Below, one piece after another: positions 40,451 to 50,240 of a DNA stretch of 64,000 bases. Source of the DNA: Sporomusa malonica. Its GTDB lineage: Bacteria > Bacillota > Negativicutes > Sporomusales > Sporomusaceae. The notes under the pieces were generated by a model. That model had not been told where the DNA came from. It made no database searches and saw only the letters and a program-made list of their open reading frames with translations. The DNA lies in NCBI RefSeq assembly GCF_900176355.1, contig NZ_FWXI01000002.1, forward strand, positions 279,073 to 343,072, given 5' to 3'. A program made the position numbers and the translations under genes. The number at the start of each line of letters is the position of its first letter. The first letter of the stretch is position 1.

Positions 40451-41719
40451 ATGTTGATTAGTCGTCCTGCTATCGGTATTGATGTTGCTAAAGACTTTTG
40501 TGTTTATGCTGCTGTTTCTCCTAACGGTACAATTTTATTGAATCCATTTAAAGCCCTAAACACTAAAAAGGGGCTTTCTTTCGCTTTAGGAGAAATAAAA
40601 AAAGTGGAAGACGCGTTTGGTAGTAAACCGGCAATTGTCCTAGAATCGACAGGTCACTTCTCTCAACGCATTGTCCACTTTTTTTTGAAACAGGAGCTTG
40701 ATGTCTTCCTCATCAATCCCCTTATTTCACATTCTATCAAAAATTCATCTGTAAGAAAAGTAAAGACCGACCAAGTTGACGCAGTTGATTTAGCCAAATT
40801 GTTCTTTACCCAAGATTTACACAACACCTATATGCCAAGCGAGGTATTAGCAAATTTAAAAACATTATCGAGAACTAGATTTCAATTAGTAGAACAACGT
40901 GCTGGTATTTTGAATCAACTCATTGCCGCAATTGAGCAAGTTGCACCTTTGTTCCCCAAAGTCTTCGAGCCATCATCTTTAACAGCTCTCACTCTACTAA
41001 CTCAGTTTCCAGCTCCTGCGGAATGGTCAAAGACTTCCAACCATAAAGCGATAATAGAAATGTTAGAAACCCTGCCGCGACGCGGCAAAGACTATGCCCA
41101 TAAAAAATATGAAGCCTTATTGGATTGTGCCAAAGATGCCGAATTTACTGGTATTCAGATGTCAGCCAATTTTAGTGTTATACAAATTTATGCTAGCAAT
41201 ATACGATTCATGGATGCCCAAATTAAAGCCATTGATGGTGAAATTAATAAATGGGCAGAACAACTTCCTGAAATCGCATTGCTTAAAAGCATACCTGGTA
41301 TAGGTGAAACATTGGCACCGCTTATTGTGGGAGAAGTAGGCGATATCATGCGATTTACCAATGCCAAACAGCTTGTAGCTTATTGTGGAATTGATCCATC
41401 TGTGCGCCAGTCCGGGAAGTTTGTTGGTACCAGAAACAAGGTGACAAAAAGAGGTTCTCCTTTCTTACGACGAGCATTATATGTTGCCGCAACAACTGCT
41501 ATTCGCAAAAGTCCTAACGGGTCGCTCGTAAATTCAGTCATCTACGAATATTACAAAAAGAAAATTGAGTCAAAACCTAAAAAGCAAGCACTAGGTGCAG
41601 TTATGAATAAGCTTCTACGAATTATTTTTTCTGTCCTAAAAAACAAACAGCCTTTTTGTTTAATTACTCCCGAACAGCAAGTTGCGCTGTATCAAGCCAG
41701 CAGAAAAAAGGCAGCGTAA
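40451..41719 (+). CDS. IS110-family transposase
   Basis: A 422-aa protein. The N-terminal RuvC-like DEDD domain shows AIGIDVAKDFCVY (Asp about 10), LESTGHFSQ (Glu) and KTDQVDAVDLAKL (the DxxD pair). The C-terminal transposase_20 domain shows LKSIPGIGETLAPLIVGEV, YCGIDPSVRQSG and the Ser region of GSPFLRRALY. Such enzymes move the element without inverted repeats, guided by an RNA from the 5' non-coding end. TAGGAGG lies 7 bases before the ATG. The frame is intact. Confidence 0.93.
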   Translation: MLISRPAIGIDVAKDFCVYAAVSPNGTILLNPFKALNTKKGLSFALGEIKKVEDAFGSKPAIVLESTGHFSQRIVHFFLKQELDVFLINPLISHSIKNSSVRKVKTDQVDAVDLAKLFFTQDLHNTYMPSEVLANLKTLSRTRFQLVEQRAGILNQLIAAIEQVAPLFPKVFEPSSLTALTLLTQFPAPAEWSKTSNHKAIIEMLETLPRRGKDYAHKKYEALLDCAKDAEFTGIQMSANFSVIQIYASNIRFMDAQIKAIDGEINKWAEQLPEIALLKSIPGIGETLAPLIVGEVGDIMRFTNAKQLVAYCGIDPSVRQSGKFVGTRNKVTKRGSPFLRRALYVAATTAIRKSPNGSLVNSVIYEYYKKKIESKPKKQALGAVMNKLLRIIFSVLKNKQPFCLITPEQQVALYQASRKKAA

Positions 41720-42140
41720 ACTCGGCTAAAAACTGAATATTAGCATGTCCTTATTAAATAATGTTCACATTTTTTGAAGGTTTGTTTGCTATACCCTTTT
41801 TTAGTACAAGTTTTTTTAGTTTTAGGACTTGACTTCACTTAGCTGGTCTGCGTCCATCCCGTCCCCACGTCCATCCAGTAAAAATGAAAGCCGTAAAAAT
41901 GGGGCACAGAGAAATGCTAAACCGGGCCAGCGAAAGCCTACGAGGGATAAGGTTGGGCGACCGGCGTAACTAGCTACTTGTCTGCTTAAAAGTATTCTTT
42001 GTAATTCAAATTTTTATCATTAAGTTCATCGTCGCAAGAGGACTTTACACGGTTATCTAGAAGTTGTGAAAGTAGTTCAGCATAAAGGATTTGTAGAATC
42101 AAAATGGTAGTTGTTAAAGTAACAAAGCTGAGGTAGTGGT
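41720..42140. other. Intergenic stretch after the IS110 transposase
   Basis: About 420 bases without a convincing gene. The first 100 are AT-rich and probably hold the 3' end of the IS. CCGTCCCCACGTCC near 41858 is complementary to GACGTGGGGACGG at 38266-38278, so the intron and IS may have landed inside one GGGACGG-type repeat. A 29-codon frame at 41886-41972 resembles nothing I know. Confidence 0.4.
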
Positions 42141-42854
42141 ATGCGAATTGTTGACCGGATATTGGCAATTTCCGATATTCATGGCGAAAACCAAAGATTG
42201 CAGTCTCTGTTAAAACAAACTCAATATGATCCGGCAAGGGATTTACTGGTTATCTGTGGCGATATGATAGACCGCGGAACAGAAAACCTGGATGTGCTGA
42301 AAACTTGCCTAATGCTTCAGGAGCAGGGCGCGGTGCTTTTAAAGGGGAACCATGAACAATTCTTGGAGCAGAGTGTAATCGAAATGCTTGAATCCGATTC
42401 ATGGCGGACAAAGCCATCAGAGAACTTATATAATTGGGTGAAATATAACGGTGGTGTAACTATGTTTGAGGAAATAGAAAACTTAGCACCCAGTAAACTA
42501 GCAGAGATTCTGCAGTTTGTAAAAAGTTTGCCGTTATATTTTTCAACAGGTAATTTCCTGTTTACCCACGCGGGAGCTAATACGAGAAAGCCTATCGAAA
42601 AAAACACCGAAGATGAATTGGTTTGGATGGAGGATCGCTTTCCTTATTGTCCGGCGTACAAAGGAAAGGTGCTTGTTTTTGGCCATCTGCCCACCTGGCA
42701 TCTTTATCGATACGATAAGAAATTCAAAAAAACAAATGCCCGGATCTGGTTTGACCAAGAGTACCGGGACAAAATAGGCATTGACTGCGGCGGTTGTTTT
42801 GGTGGACGGCTGGCGGCTTTAGAATTGCCAAGTTACCAGGAATTTTATGCTTAA
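42141..42854 (+). CDS. PPP-family serine/threonine phosphatase-like metallophosphoesterase
   Basis: A 237-aa protein with the PPP motifs ISDIHGE (residues about 10-16), GDMIDRG (about 40-46) and LKGNHEQF (about 73-80), then FTHAG and FGHLPT. This is the PrpA/ApaH-like group that dephosphorylates proteins or dinucleoside polyphosphates with two metal ions. It is the first of three phosphatase-fold genes in the island (with 42954 and 43888). The substrate is unknown. No kinase is adjacent. Confidence 0.88.
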   Translation: MRIVDRILAISDIHGENQRLQSLLKQTQYDPARDLLVICGDMIDRGTENLDVLKTCLMLQEQGAVLLKGNHEQFLEQSVIEMLESDSWRTKPSENLYNWVKYNGGVTMFEEIENLAPSKLAEILQFVKSLPLYFSTGNFLFTHAGANTRKPIEKNTEDELVWMEDRFPYCPAYKGKVLVFGHLPTWHLYRYDKKFKKTNARIWFDQEYRDKIGIDCGGCFGGRLAALELPSYQEFYA

Positions 42855-42953
42855 GGGTACTTCCAGGAACTTTTATAGCTGATCTGAACCCAAACCTGAA
42901 AGGTCTTGTTTAGTGATACTAGTTTGAAAAAAATTAGGTATACGGAGTGAGCT

Positions 42954-43520
42954 ATGAAGAAAATCTGGTTAATTCGTCACGGCGAGAGTGTGGCAAATGC
43001 CGGGGCTGCTACGGATAATCATGTAACGATACCATTATCCGAGAACGGTCATAAGCAAGCCAGGGAAATAAGTCAAAGCATACCCTGGGTACCGGATCTG
43101 ATCATAACTTCCCCTTTTTTACGCACGCAAGAAACGGCAGCTTACACGATAAAACTGTATCCGGATGTACCGGTTACGGTTTGGGACATCCAAGAATTTA
43201 CCTACCTTGCACCGGCTTCCTGCGTAGGGACTACCGCTGCTGAACGTAGCGAGAGGGTAAATGCGTATTGGCAACGGCTTGACCCTGACTATATAGACGG
43301 CCAAGATGCAGAAAGTTTTGCCATGCTGCTATCGCGGGCCAGAATGACTATTGACCGCTTACAGCGTCTGGACGAAAGATTTATCGTCATGTTTACTCAT
43401 GCGCAGTTTATTCGCGCCATGACGCTTTTAAAAGATAATCAAGAGCAGGATGTAACATATCTCATGGGCCGATTCAGAGCGTTACCTAAGTACGGGAATT
43501 GCGAAGTGGTTGTATGGTAG
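42954..43520 (+). CDS. Histidine phosphatase family protein
   Basis: A 188-aa protein of the phosphoglycerate-mutase-like fold. It shows the catalytic RHGE of IWLIRHGESVANAG (His about 9), the loop SPFLRTQETA and the second His in FTHAQF. A phospho-His intermediate is expected; the substrate is unknown. The ATG follows CGGAGTGAG. Its last bases overlap the next gene by 7. Confidence 0.87.
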   Translation: MKKIWLIRHGESVANAGAATDNHVTIPLSENGHKQAREISQSIPWVPDLIITSPFLRTQETAAYTIKLYPDVPVTVWDIQEFTYLAPASCVGTTAAERSERVNAYWQRLDPDYIDGQDAESFAMLLSRARMTIDRLQRLDERFIVMFTHAQFIRAMTLLKDNQEQDVTYLMGRFRALPKYGNCEVVVW

Positions 43521-43846
43521 AACATAAAATGAGTAAAGTAGAACGGATTGAAGAAGCAACTCATTGGCTGTCTAAAGAAAATAATGCAAAGGCCCGGGTG
43601 AAAAAGTACACGGCTTACAAGCTCTTTGCAATGCCGGACTCTTTTTTTGGATCGGATGACGAAGAATATTGGATTATGGATGATGATGGCAATGCTTCTA
43701 TGGCTTTTTTAGTAGTAAAAGGAGTTTTTTTAAAGCATAGTTATGATTTCATTCTTAAACTTACCGAAAAGGAATTTTCAAATATGAGCGTAGAAGCAAA
43801 ACGCCAGTTTTCTTATACATTCGATAAAAATTTATGGAGTGAGTAA
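43514..43846 (+). CDS. Hypothetical protein in the phosphatase cluster
   Basis: A 110-aa soluble protein starting at the ATG that overlaps the histidine phosphatase stop; ATG 43529 is an alternative. It begins with a lysine-rich helix and has an acidic centre (GSDDEEYWIMDDDGN). No family is recognised. The overlap suggests it is translated with the histidine phosphatase and may act with it. Confidence 0.6.
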   Translation: MVEHKMSKVERIEEATHWLSKENNAKARVKKYTAYKLFAMPDSFFGSDDEEYWIMDDDGNASMAFLVVKGVFLKHSYDFILKLTEKEFSNMSVEAKRQFSYTFDKNLWSE

Positions 43847-43887
43847 ATAAGCGAATTTTCATACTTGCTCTGAATGGGAGAATTGTA

Positions 43888-45006
43888 ATGATTTATATAA
43901 CCGGGGATTTGCATGGAGATATTGACAAGGCCAAATTAACTACGAAATATTTCCCGGTGCAAAGGGAATTAACGAAGAATGATTATGTCATAATTGCTGG
44001 CGACTTTGGCTGTATTTGGTCAGGCGGCAAACAGGATGAATGGCTTTTGGATTGGCTGGAAAGCAAGAATTTCACAACACTTTTTGTAGACGGCAACCAC
44101 GAAAACTTTGATCTTTTGAATCAATTCCCTATCACGGAATGGAACGGTGGTAAAACACACCAAATAAGACCGTTCATCTTTCATTTAATGCGAGGACAGG
44201 TGTTTACAATTGAAGGGAAAAAAATATTCACATTTGGCGGCGCTGAATCAGTAGATAAACAATTCCGAAAGGAATTCATTTCGTGGTGGAGAGAGGAAGT
44301 ACCTAACCAGCACGAATTTGAAGAAGGTATTAAAAACCTCGAAAAACATGATATGACCGTGGACTATGTAATAACACATACTGCGCCTAAAGATATAATA
44401 GGTCAGCTTGATAGCTTTTTTGGAGATAGAATCAATGATTCTACCAGTGAAATGCTAAACTACTTTATGAAAAGCATTAGGTTTAAACACTGGTTTTTCG
44501 GTCATTTTCATACAAACAAAACCATAGGTAAGTTTACAGTGTTGAATAATAGATTAGTGGTATTGCAAGAAGAAGTAATCATGTCAAAAGACCCGGAGCC
44601 GCGAGATTGGAAAATAGAAAAATATAGGAGTAAATTTAAGGTAGCCTACCCGAATATAAAACAGCCGACATATGAGGAAGTTGGAGCGCTAATTGATCGA
44701 TGGGATAGAGAAGGTAGACATATAACCTACCCATTGGCGGGGCTGAACTGGAACGAACTCGAATGGCAAAAAGAGTATAAAAGAAAAAAAGAATTTAAGA
44801 TATTAGCTGAAAAAATCATAAATCACCAAGCCCATGGAGAAGAAATTTTTATGGCCTGCGGCAGTGGTGAGAAATGTCCTAAAAGTGATAATTGTAAGTG
44901 CTGGAAGCTTTATCAATACATGCTGGAGAATGAGATATTAGGCCACACTTGCATGTTATATAAACCTGAAAACTGTGAGGAATTTAGGCCGTATGGAGAT
45001 AAATAA
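43888..45006 (+). CDS. Metallophosphoesterase with cysteine-rich C-terminus
   Basis: A 372-aa protein. Residues 1-210 form a calcineurin-like phosphoesterase with TGDLHGD, AGDFGC, VDGNHENFDLL, ITHTAP and FGHFHTN (metal ligands present). Residues of about 310-372 carry cysteines (CGSGEKC, CKCWKLY, CMLY, CEEF) of unknown fold, possibly a metal site. Its role in the island is unknown. The GAGAAT ribosome binding region is weak. A terminator follows at 45128. Confidence 0.82.
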   Translation: MIYITGDLHGDIDKAKLTTKYFPVQRELTKNDYVIIAGDFGCIWSGGKQDEWLLDWLESKNFTTLFVDGNHENFDLLNQFPITEWNGGKTHQIRPFIFHLMRGQVFTIEGKKIFTFGGAESVDKQFRKEFISWWREEVPNQHEFEEGIKNLEKHDMTVDYVITHTAPKDIIGQLDSFFGDRINDSTSEMLNYFMKSIRFKHWFFGHFHTNKTIGKFTVLNNRLVVLQEEVIMSKDPEPRDWKIEKYRSKFKVAYPNIKQPTYEEVGALIDRWDREGRHITYPLAGLNWNELEWQKEYKRKKEFKILAEKIINHQAHGEEIFMACGSGEKCPKSDNCKCWKLYQYMLENEILGHTCMLYKPENCEEFRPYGDK

Positions 45007-45127
45007 GTATCCATGTGGTGACACGGGGTGTTGGTAATGGGTCTTAGTCTTGTACTGCTTATTTTTTAAAAAAATTAAGAAGCAGATATTTTGGTTTATA
45101 TGGCAGGATAAAGTCGAAAAGATACAG

Positions 45128-45173
45128 AAAAATAACCATAGTTTACTATTAGAGTAAATTATGGTTATTTTTA
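45128..45173 (+). terminator. Terminator of the phosphatase cluster
   Basis: AAAAATAACCATAGTTTACT (45128-45147) pairs with AGTAAATTATGGTTATTTTT (45153-45172) with one mismatch and a 5-base loop. It is AT-rich and could work in both directions. Confidence 0.8.
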
Positions 45174-45280
45174 CATATGCGAGGTTATCGGACTCGACAA
45201 ATTGAAAAGGGAAATAAACCAGTAGAAAGATAGTGGTGCTGACGTTCCTTAGAACTCTAAGGGTTTTGGAGGTTATGATA

Positions 45281-46393
45281 TTGTCATTAGATATATTTAC
45301 TTTAGCTAAAGGCTTAAAAGAAGAAGATTGTAATTCGAAGCTTTTGAATTTGATTAATCAGAACTTTATGATGTTTAATGAACGCAGTATTTTACTTAAA
45401 TGGACTAAAGATTTTATAGATCGCGATGGAAAAATAATTAATGAATTTCAGACCACATTCCATTCAAGCTTTTGGGAGTTTTATTTGAATGCCTATTTTC
45501 GCCAACATAACTACGTTCTTGATTGGACACACATTAAACCGGATTTTTTGATTACAAAGCCTTATATGATTTGTATTGAAGCTGTCGTTGCGAATATTAA
45601 ACTAAATGGTATTTCTGAAAGTCAGCGGAATCTTGAAGATCTGTTGTCTATGCTTAGTCCGCCATGGCTTCAGCAAGATTTTACTAAAATGGTGGATGAG
45701 GCAATTGTTCGCTATTCAAATGCCATTAGCAGTAAATATTTGAAATACAAAAAAGAATACTCTAAATGTGATTGGGTGAAACCTTTTTGCCCATTTGTTA
45801 TAGCAATGGCTTCATATGATCAAATTAACTATGGTAGAGAATATATTTATCCTATGATGGCATTGTTATACGGGTTGTACTATAATCCTGAGGAAAGGAG
45901 CTATTTTCCAAAAGCTACAATAAAGAAACCTGGTACAACAGCAGATATTGCATTAAATCTTTTTGCCAACCTAGAATTTAACCAGGTATCTGCTATCATT
46001 TTTTCATGCACAACAACTATTGGTAAGTTGACTTCTCTTGCAATTTCTGAGGGGCGGTCATCATTAAACCAAGTTTATATAATTAGGGAAAATCTCTTCG
46101 ATAATGGTCCGCGATATCAGCTGCAAATTGTTAGTGAAGAAAGTCCTGAATTATTGTCAGATGGAATATTCATTTTTCACAATCCAAATGCCATCAACCC
46201 ACTCGATAATGACGCTTTCCCGGATGCAACCCATTTTTTTTATGAAGAGGATGATTTTAATATTGCTGGAGTAATACCACCACTAGTTTCGAGGCTTAAT
46301 ACTTCAAAAATTTTTGTGCCAGCATTAAGTCCTCTAATTTCAGAATATTTAAGACAATATAATGATGCAACTATTGACGAATTTTATAAATGA
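45281..46393 (+). CDS. Hypothetical protein, possible PD-(D/E)XK-like fold
   Basis: A 370-aa soluble protein of unknown family. Around residues 75-95 it reads HIKPDFLITKPYMICIEAVV, a Pro-Asp then a Glu after a hydrophobic strand, which recalls the PD...E of restriction-like nucleases. The usual Lys after the Glu is replaced by Ala-Val, so the suggestion is weak. ATG 45275 is two bases after GGAGG, so TTG 45281, eight bases after it, is preferred. The gene ends 85 bases before the STAND gene and could be its partner. Confidence 0.6.
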   Translation: MSLDIFTLAKGLKEEDCNSKLLNLINQNFMMFNERSILLKWTKDFIDRDGKIINEFQTTFHSSFWEFYLNAYFRQHNYVLDWTHIKPDFLITKPYMICIEAVVANIKLNGISESQRNLEDLLSMLSPPWLQQDFTKMVDEAIVRYSNAISSKYLKYKKEYSKCDWVKPFCPFVIAMASYDQINYGREYIYPMMALLYGLYYNPEERSYFPKATIKKPGTTADIALNLFANLEFNQVSAIIFSCTTTIGKLTSLAISEGRSSLNQVYIIRENLFDNGPRYQLQIVSEESPELLSDGIFIFHNPNAINPLDNDAFPDATHFFYEEDDFNIAGVIPPLVSRLNTSKIFVPALSPLISEYLRQYNDATIDEFYK

Positions 46394-46478
46394 ACTAAAA
46401 AATGATTTGGGGATACGGATAAGAAAAGATGGCTATATAATCTTATGCCCCGAAATGTAATGGGAGTGAGTGTTAATA

Positions 46479-49301
46479 GTGAGCAATCAGTACTTAGCAA
46501 CGCCGATATTAGACAAAAATCAACTTGCTCGAATTGAAGCCGTCCATAAGGGCTTTTTGTATCAGCATTTGTATGCCGCCGCTTGCCTTCTATTGGCCCC
46601 AAATTCAGGTGTTACGTCCATCGTTGTCGAGAGAGACGAGGATGTTGAAGTGGTTTTCAGCAACCAGCGAATTTACATTCAAGTTAAGACGCGTTCAAGC
46701 CCCTTGAAATATAGCGATATCGACGGCGCTATTCAGCGCTTTGAACTGCTACGCATTGAACACCAGAACGGAGTAAGATCAGGTTCGGCTAAATTTGTTG
46801 TTGTTTCCAATATTGAACCCGGTGAAGCATTGCTAGAGCGCATAAGCCAACCGGCCTGGCCGGGTGATGTACAGATAGTCTGGCCGGATAGCATCTCCGA
46901 CAGTCTCGATGATAGGTTGCCTATGCCATGGAAAAACATTTCAGATGCCTTTGCGAAGTGTGCTGAATTAGCTGCAACGATTCCATATGGTATGCTTGCT
47001 CCAGAAACACTTGTAGGGAAACTAGCGTGGCTAGTAATGCTAGCGGCGGCAGGGAATTCGCCGCGTGAAGACCATTCTTTTCAAATAAATGAACTTTCCC
47101 AGATTTTTGAGCAGATGGTTGTCCAGTTGCAGGATTTCCCAGATCCGCCGGCGGTATACCGGACTCAGGCCGATGAGCCGCCACTTGTAACCGAGGATAG
47201 GATTAGAATTATTACCGGCTACTCAGGTTCTGGGAAGACATCGTGGGTTTCTCAGGCAGCAACGTTTACGACGAGTACCATCACATACATGGATGTCAAA
47301 GATACGCCGGGACCGGCTCTAGCGTCTGCACTGGCCCGCGAACTTGCCGCACGTCTCTTTGGCAATAAAGGTGGCCATCTTGGCGAAGTGCTTCTGCCTG
47401 GAGCTTCAGGCTTGGAAACGCTTCATGCGATCGACATACGTTTAATGACTAGTGGAGAAGCAGTCACCGTTGTTCTAGATAATGCTCACCACTTGCCACC
47501 AGCAGACATTCGGGCTGTCATCCAACAAAGTAGTTTGCTAAAGTTCATACTTATCTGTCAGCCCGGCCGTAATGTCTTTGAACTTGAGACAATCCTGTCA
47601 ATCATGGCGGAACCCTTGCACGGATGGGCAACTGATACTATTGCTTCAGAGGTTGCTTTCCAAGGGTGTCGAGGCGATTTCGCGGCATGCCAGCGTCTAT
47701 TGGAGCTAACGGCTGGATTACCGCTCTACGTTCAAAACGCTATAGCCATTACGGCAAGAGAATATGAAGGCTCTCTTACACGTTTTTGTTCCGAACTGGA
47801 GGCAAAGACACATGCGGTGGAAACGGCACAGGAAATCATCCTTGCTCGCGTTTATGATGGCTTTTCAGATGTAATCCGTGATGTGATTGGTGTTCTTAGC
47901 CTTTCGGATATTCCTTTAGAACGAAATGAAGCATCAGAAATGCTGGCGAAAATATTCGGTCTTGAGGACAGAGTTGTCGCCGCGCTCTTTCGGCAGCTTA
48001 GATCAACGGGCTCAATTGAGACTTTTGGCGGCAATCGGTTTAAGGTTCACGATGCGATGCGTCTTTTAGGGCAGTCACACCTCGACACACTTGGCAAGGA
48101 ATTTGTTCGCAAAGCACAAGACGTTCTCAAGGGGCTCGTCTTTGCTTCATTGCGACGACACTTGGAAATGCCAAAGTTTTCATTTTACCTCCGCATGCTT
48201 ATGGCAACTGGAGATATAAAGCCTCTTATCCAATTGGCAACGGATGAGTTTTTTCACGAACTTGGTGTTAATCCAGAGATCATGATGTTTCTTGAAAAAG
48301 CTGCTTCTTCTAAAGAGACAGGACCCAAAGATCACTTCTGGGTGCTAGATGCTCTCGTGTTTGCGGACATGAAGCAAGGAAATTCTCAAATAGCTTTAGA
48401 ACGGCTTGAAGAGATGAGACAACTGCTCAAGGAACATAATCTTGGAGTCGATGAACGCCTAGCTCTAGCAATGAAACGGATGAACGTCTTGGCCCGCGAG
48501 GGCAAAGCTAAGCAGATCGAAGCCGCTATGTCAGATATTTTAGAGTTACTCCCAGAGAACCCAGTTCATCAAAGGATATTTAGATACAATACCGCTCATG
48601 CGCTCTATGACCTTGGGCATTACGAAGCGGCCATCAAAGAAACGCATAGTTTGATACGGGAATATTACGATCTTCTCGGAATCACCCCAGAGGATATCTT
48701 TGGGTTGAATCCTGACAAGATTTGGCCGCTTCTCAAGAAAGATAAGGATATTACAGATAACCTAAAGCATTTGGCAGATTGCCTTGATCTTAATGCTACA
48801 GCAATGAATTGCGTCGGAAGGATTTCTCCCCTTGGGCGCCTCCATGCTATGAAGTTCTACGCCATGGCAGGTGCACCAGATTCCCTCATCCGGGTAGGAC
48901 AGGAAGTTGTCGATGAGTTTATTCGTCGAAATGATTTCATTGGAGCAAGGGAAGTTCTTGAGACGAATCTTTTGCCCAATGTTCTACAGTTAAAGATGAG
49001 TGCAAGGATTATTCCTGTTCGAAGCCAATATGCGGTTGTTCTTGCATATTGTGACGATTTCGACGCGGCAGATGCTGAAATGGCTCGATTGAAGCCGTAT
49101 GAGGCTGGTCTTAATGAACTTGGGAAATTGGAGCTGCGGAATCAACGCAAGGCAATTGAGGAGATGCGTCAGAATGGTCCTCCAAAGTGGCGAATCCCGA
49201 GCACGCCAGAAATTAATTCGATAGGGAACGCGAAAATAGGGCGAAACGCTCAATGTCCATGCGGTTCAGGCAAGAAATTCAAAAAATGCCATGGACGATA
49301 A
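46479..49301 (+). CDS. Nuclease-STAND NTPase-SEC-C protein, Avs-like defence candidate
   Basis: A 940-aa protein. The N-terminus (about 25-75) has VERDEDVEVVF and IYIQVKTR, the pattern of DUF4297/Cap4-type PD-(D/E)XK nucleases. An NTPase follows with Walker A GYSGSGKTSW (about 245-254) and a Walker B-like VVLDNAHH (about 331), then a winged-helix region. Helical repeats span about 560-900, and the last residues are CPCGSGKKFKKCHG, a zinc-binding SEC-C motif. Nuclease plus STAND plus repeat sensor is the layout of antiviral STAND (Avs) proteins, but a SEC-C tail is unusual. The GTG at 46479 has GGGAG upstream. The function is inferred, not shown. Confidence 0.75.
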   Translation: MSNQYLATPILDKNQLARIEAVHKGFLYQHLYAAACLLLAPNSGVTSIVVERDEDVEVVFSNQRIYIQVKTRSSPLKYSDIDGAIQRFELLRIEHQNGVRSGSAKFVVVSNIEPGEALLERISQPAWPGDVQIVWPDSISDSLDDRLPMPWKNISDAFAKCAELAATIPYGMLAPETLVGKLAWLVMLAAAGNSPREDHSFQINELSQIFEQMVVQLQDFPDPPAVYRTQADEPPLVTEDRIRIITGYSGSGKTSWVSQAATFTTSTITYMDVKDTPGPALASALARELAARLFGNKGGHLGEVLLPGASGLETLHAIDIRLMTSGEAVTVVLDNAHHLPPADIRAVIQQSSLLKFILICQPGRNVFELETILSIMAEPLHGWATDTIASEVAFQGCRGDFAACQRLLELTAGLPLYVQNAIAITAREYEGSLTRFCSELEAKTHAVETAQEIILARVYDGFSDVIRDVIGVLSLSDIPLERNEASEMLAKIFGLEDRVVAALFRQLRSTGSIETFGGNRFKVHDAMRLLGQSHLDTLGKEFVRKAQDVLKGLVFASLRRHLEMPKFSFYLRMLMATGDIKPLIQLATDEFFHELGVNPEIMMFLEKAASSKETGPKDHFWVLDALVFADMKQGNSQIALERLEEMRQLLKEHNLGVDERLALAMKRMNVLAREGKAKQIEAAMSDILELLPENPVHQRIFRYNTAHALYDLGHYEAAIKETHSLIREYYDLLGITPEDIFGLNPDKIWPLLKKDKDITDNLKHLADCLDLNATAMNCVGRISPLGRLHAMKFYAMAGAPDSLIRVGQEVVDEFIRRNDFIGAREVLETNLLPNVLQLKMSARIIPVRSQYAVVLAYCDDFDAADAEMARLKPYEAGLNELGKLELRNQRKAIEEMRQNGPPKWRIPSTPEINSIGNAKIGRNAQCPCGSGKKFKKCHGR

Positions 49302-49463
49302 CCTAAATAGACGGTTTATAAAGGCGAAAATAAAGCCGGTACGTGTTCAAGCTGCGCGCCAAGCCGTTATTGTTTGCAAGATGGGCTGTTTTGCCTGCTT
49401 TGGATTAAATTCCTCGGGTAATTAGCCACAGGACTGGAATGACATCAAGAAAGGGCCAAATCA

Positions 49464-50240
49464 ATGTTAGCTACATTTATAATTGATGCATACAAAAAAT
49501 CTGAATCTAAAGAGATTGCGACCATATTATCAAAATCTTGTGATGCTACTACTTGTTGTGAATGGTCTTCTGCAGGTGTCTACAGTTTTTGGGATTACTA
49601 CACGCACGAAGTATTATATATTGGCCTAGCTGTTGACTTGGCAGATCGATTTAAACAACATAATGGAATAATCCCAGCAAGAGATAATTCATGTAAAAAG
49701 CTTTATATAGATGAGTATTTCTCTCATAAAGAAAAGCTGGGATATACCATTTTTGTGCAGTCGTCTTTATCTCAACCAATTACAAGAAAAAATAGAGGTG
49801 AGATTACTGACGAGGATATATCGTATGATTTAGTAAATATGCGCGCTGCTGAAGATAGGGAAGATATCAAAGTAGTTGAAGGAACAATGATTGAGGCATA
49901 TAGAAGAAGACACGGGCGTAAGCCGAAGTGGAATAAAAGAAGAGGATCAAGATATGGAACTAATAATGTTAGGACTAATAGTTATGAATTGATTGAGTGT
50001 ATAACAAAGATGGAACCCCATCCATTGGTATCAAAGTCTACTTTTCGAGAACTTGAAACTAACCCAACATTCGAGAGATACGAACAGCTATTACATGCTT
50101 TACGTGTTAACATGCTTTATATGGGTATGGACCTTCATACAGCCTTAAATGTTGTTCTTAAGAATGGAAATCCAATGCTGGAAGAACAATATAAAGAATT
50201 GGCCCATAGTGGATATATGAGAAAACATCTAATTCTATAA
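49464..50240 (+). CDS. GIY-YIG nuclease-domain protein
   Basis: A 258-aa protein. Residues of about 37-70 give AGVYSFWDYYTHEVLYIGLA then RFKQH, the GIY-YIG core with the metal-site Arg region. The Glu expected further on may be in VEGTMIEAYRRRHGRKPKWN (about 139-158), a motif shared by short GIY-YIG proteins. The rest is helical and unassigned. It follows the STAND gene by 162 bases and may belong to the defence block. No partner is identified. Confidence 0.75.
   Translation: MLATFIIDAYKKSESKEIATILSKSCDATTCCEWSSAGVYSFWDYYTHEVLYIGLAVDLADRFKQHNGIIPARDNSCKKLYIDEYFSHKEKLGYTIFVQSSLSQPITRKNRGEITDEDISYDLVNMRAAEDREDIKVVEGTMIEAYRRRHGRKPKWNKRRGSRYGTNNVRTNSYELIECITKMEPHPLVSKSTFRELETNPTFERYEQLLHALRVNMLYMGMDLHTALNVVLKNGNPMLEEQYKELAHSGYMRKHLIL

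Noticed and set aside
43514-43846. Antitoxin of a toxin-antitoxin pair with the histidine phosphatase
   Set aside because: The overlap alone is not enough; neither protein resembles a known toxin or a DNA-binding antitoxin.
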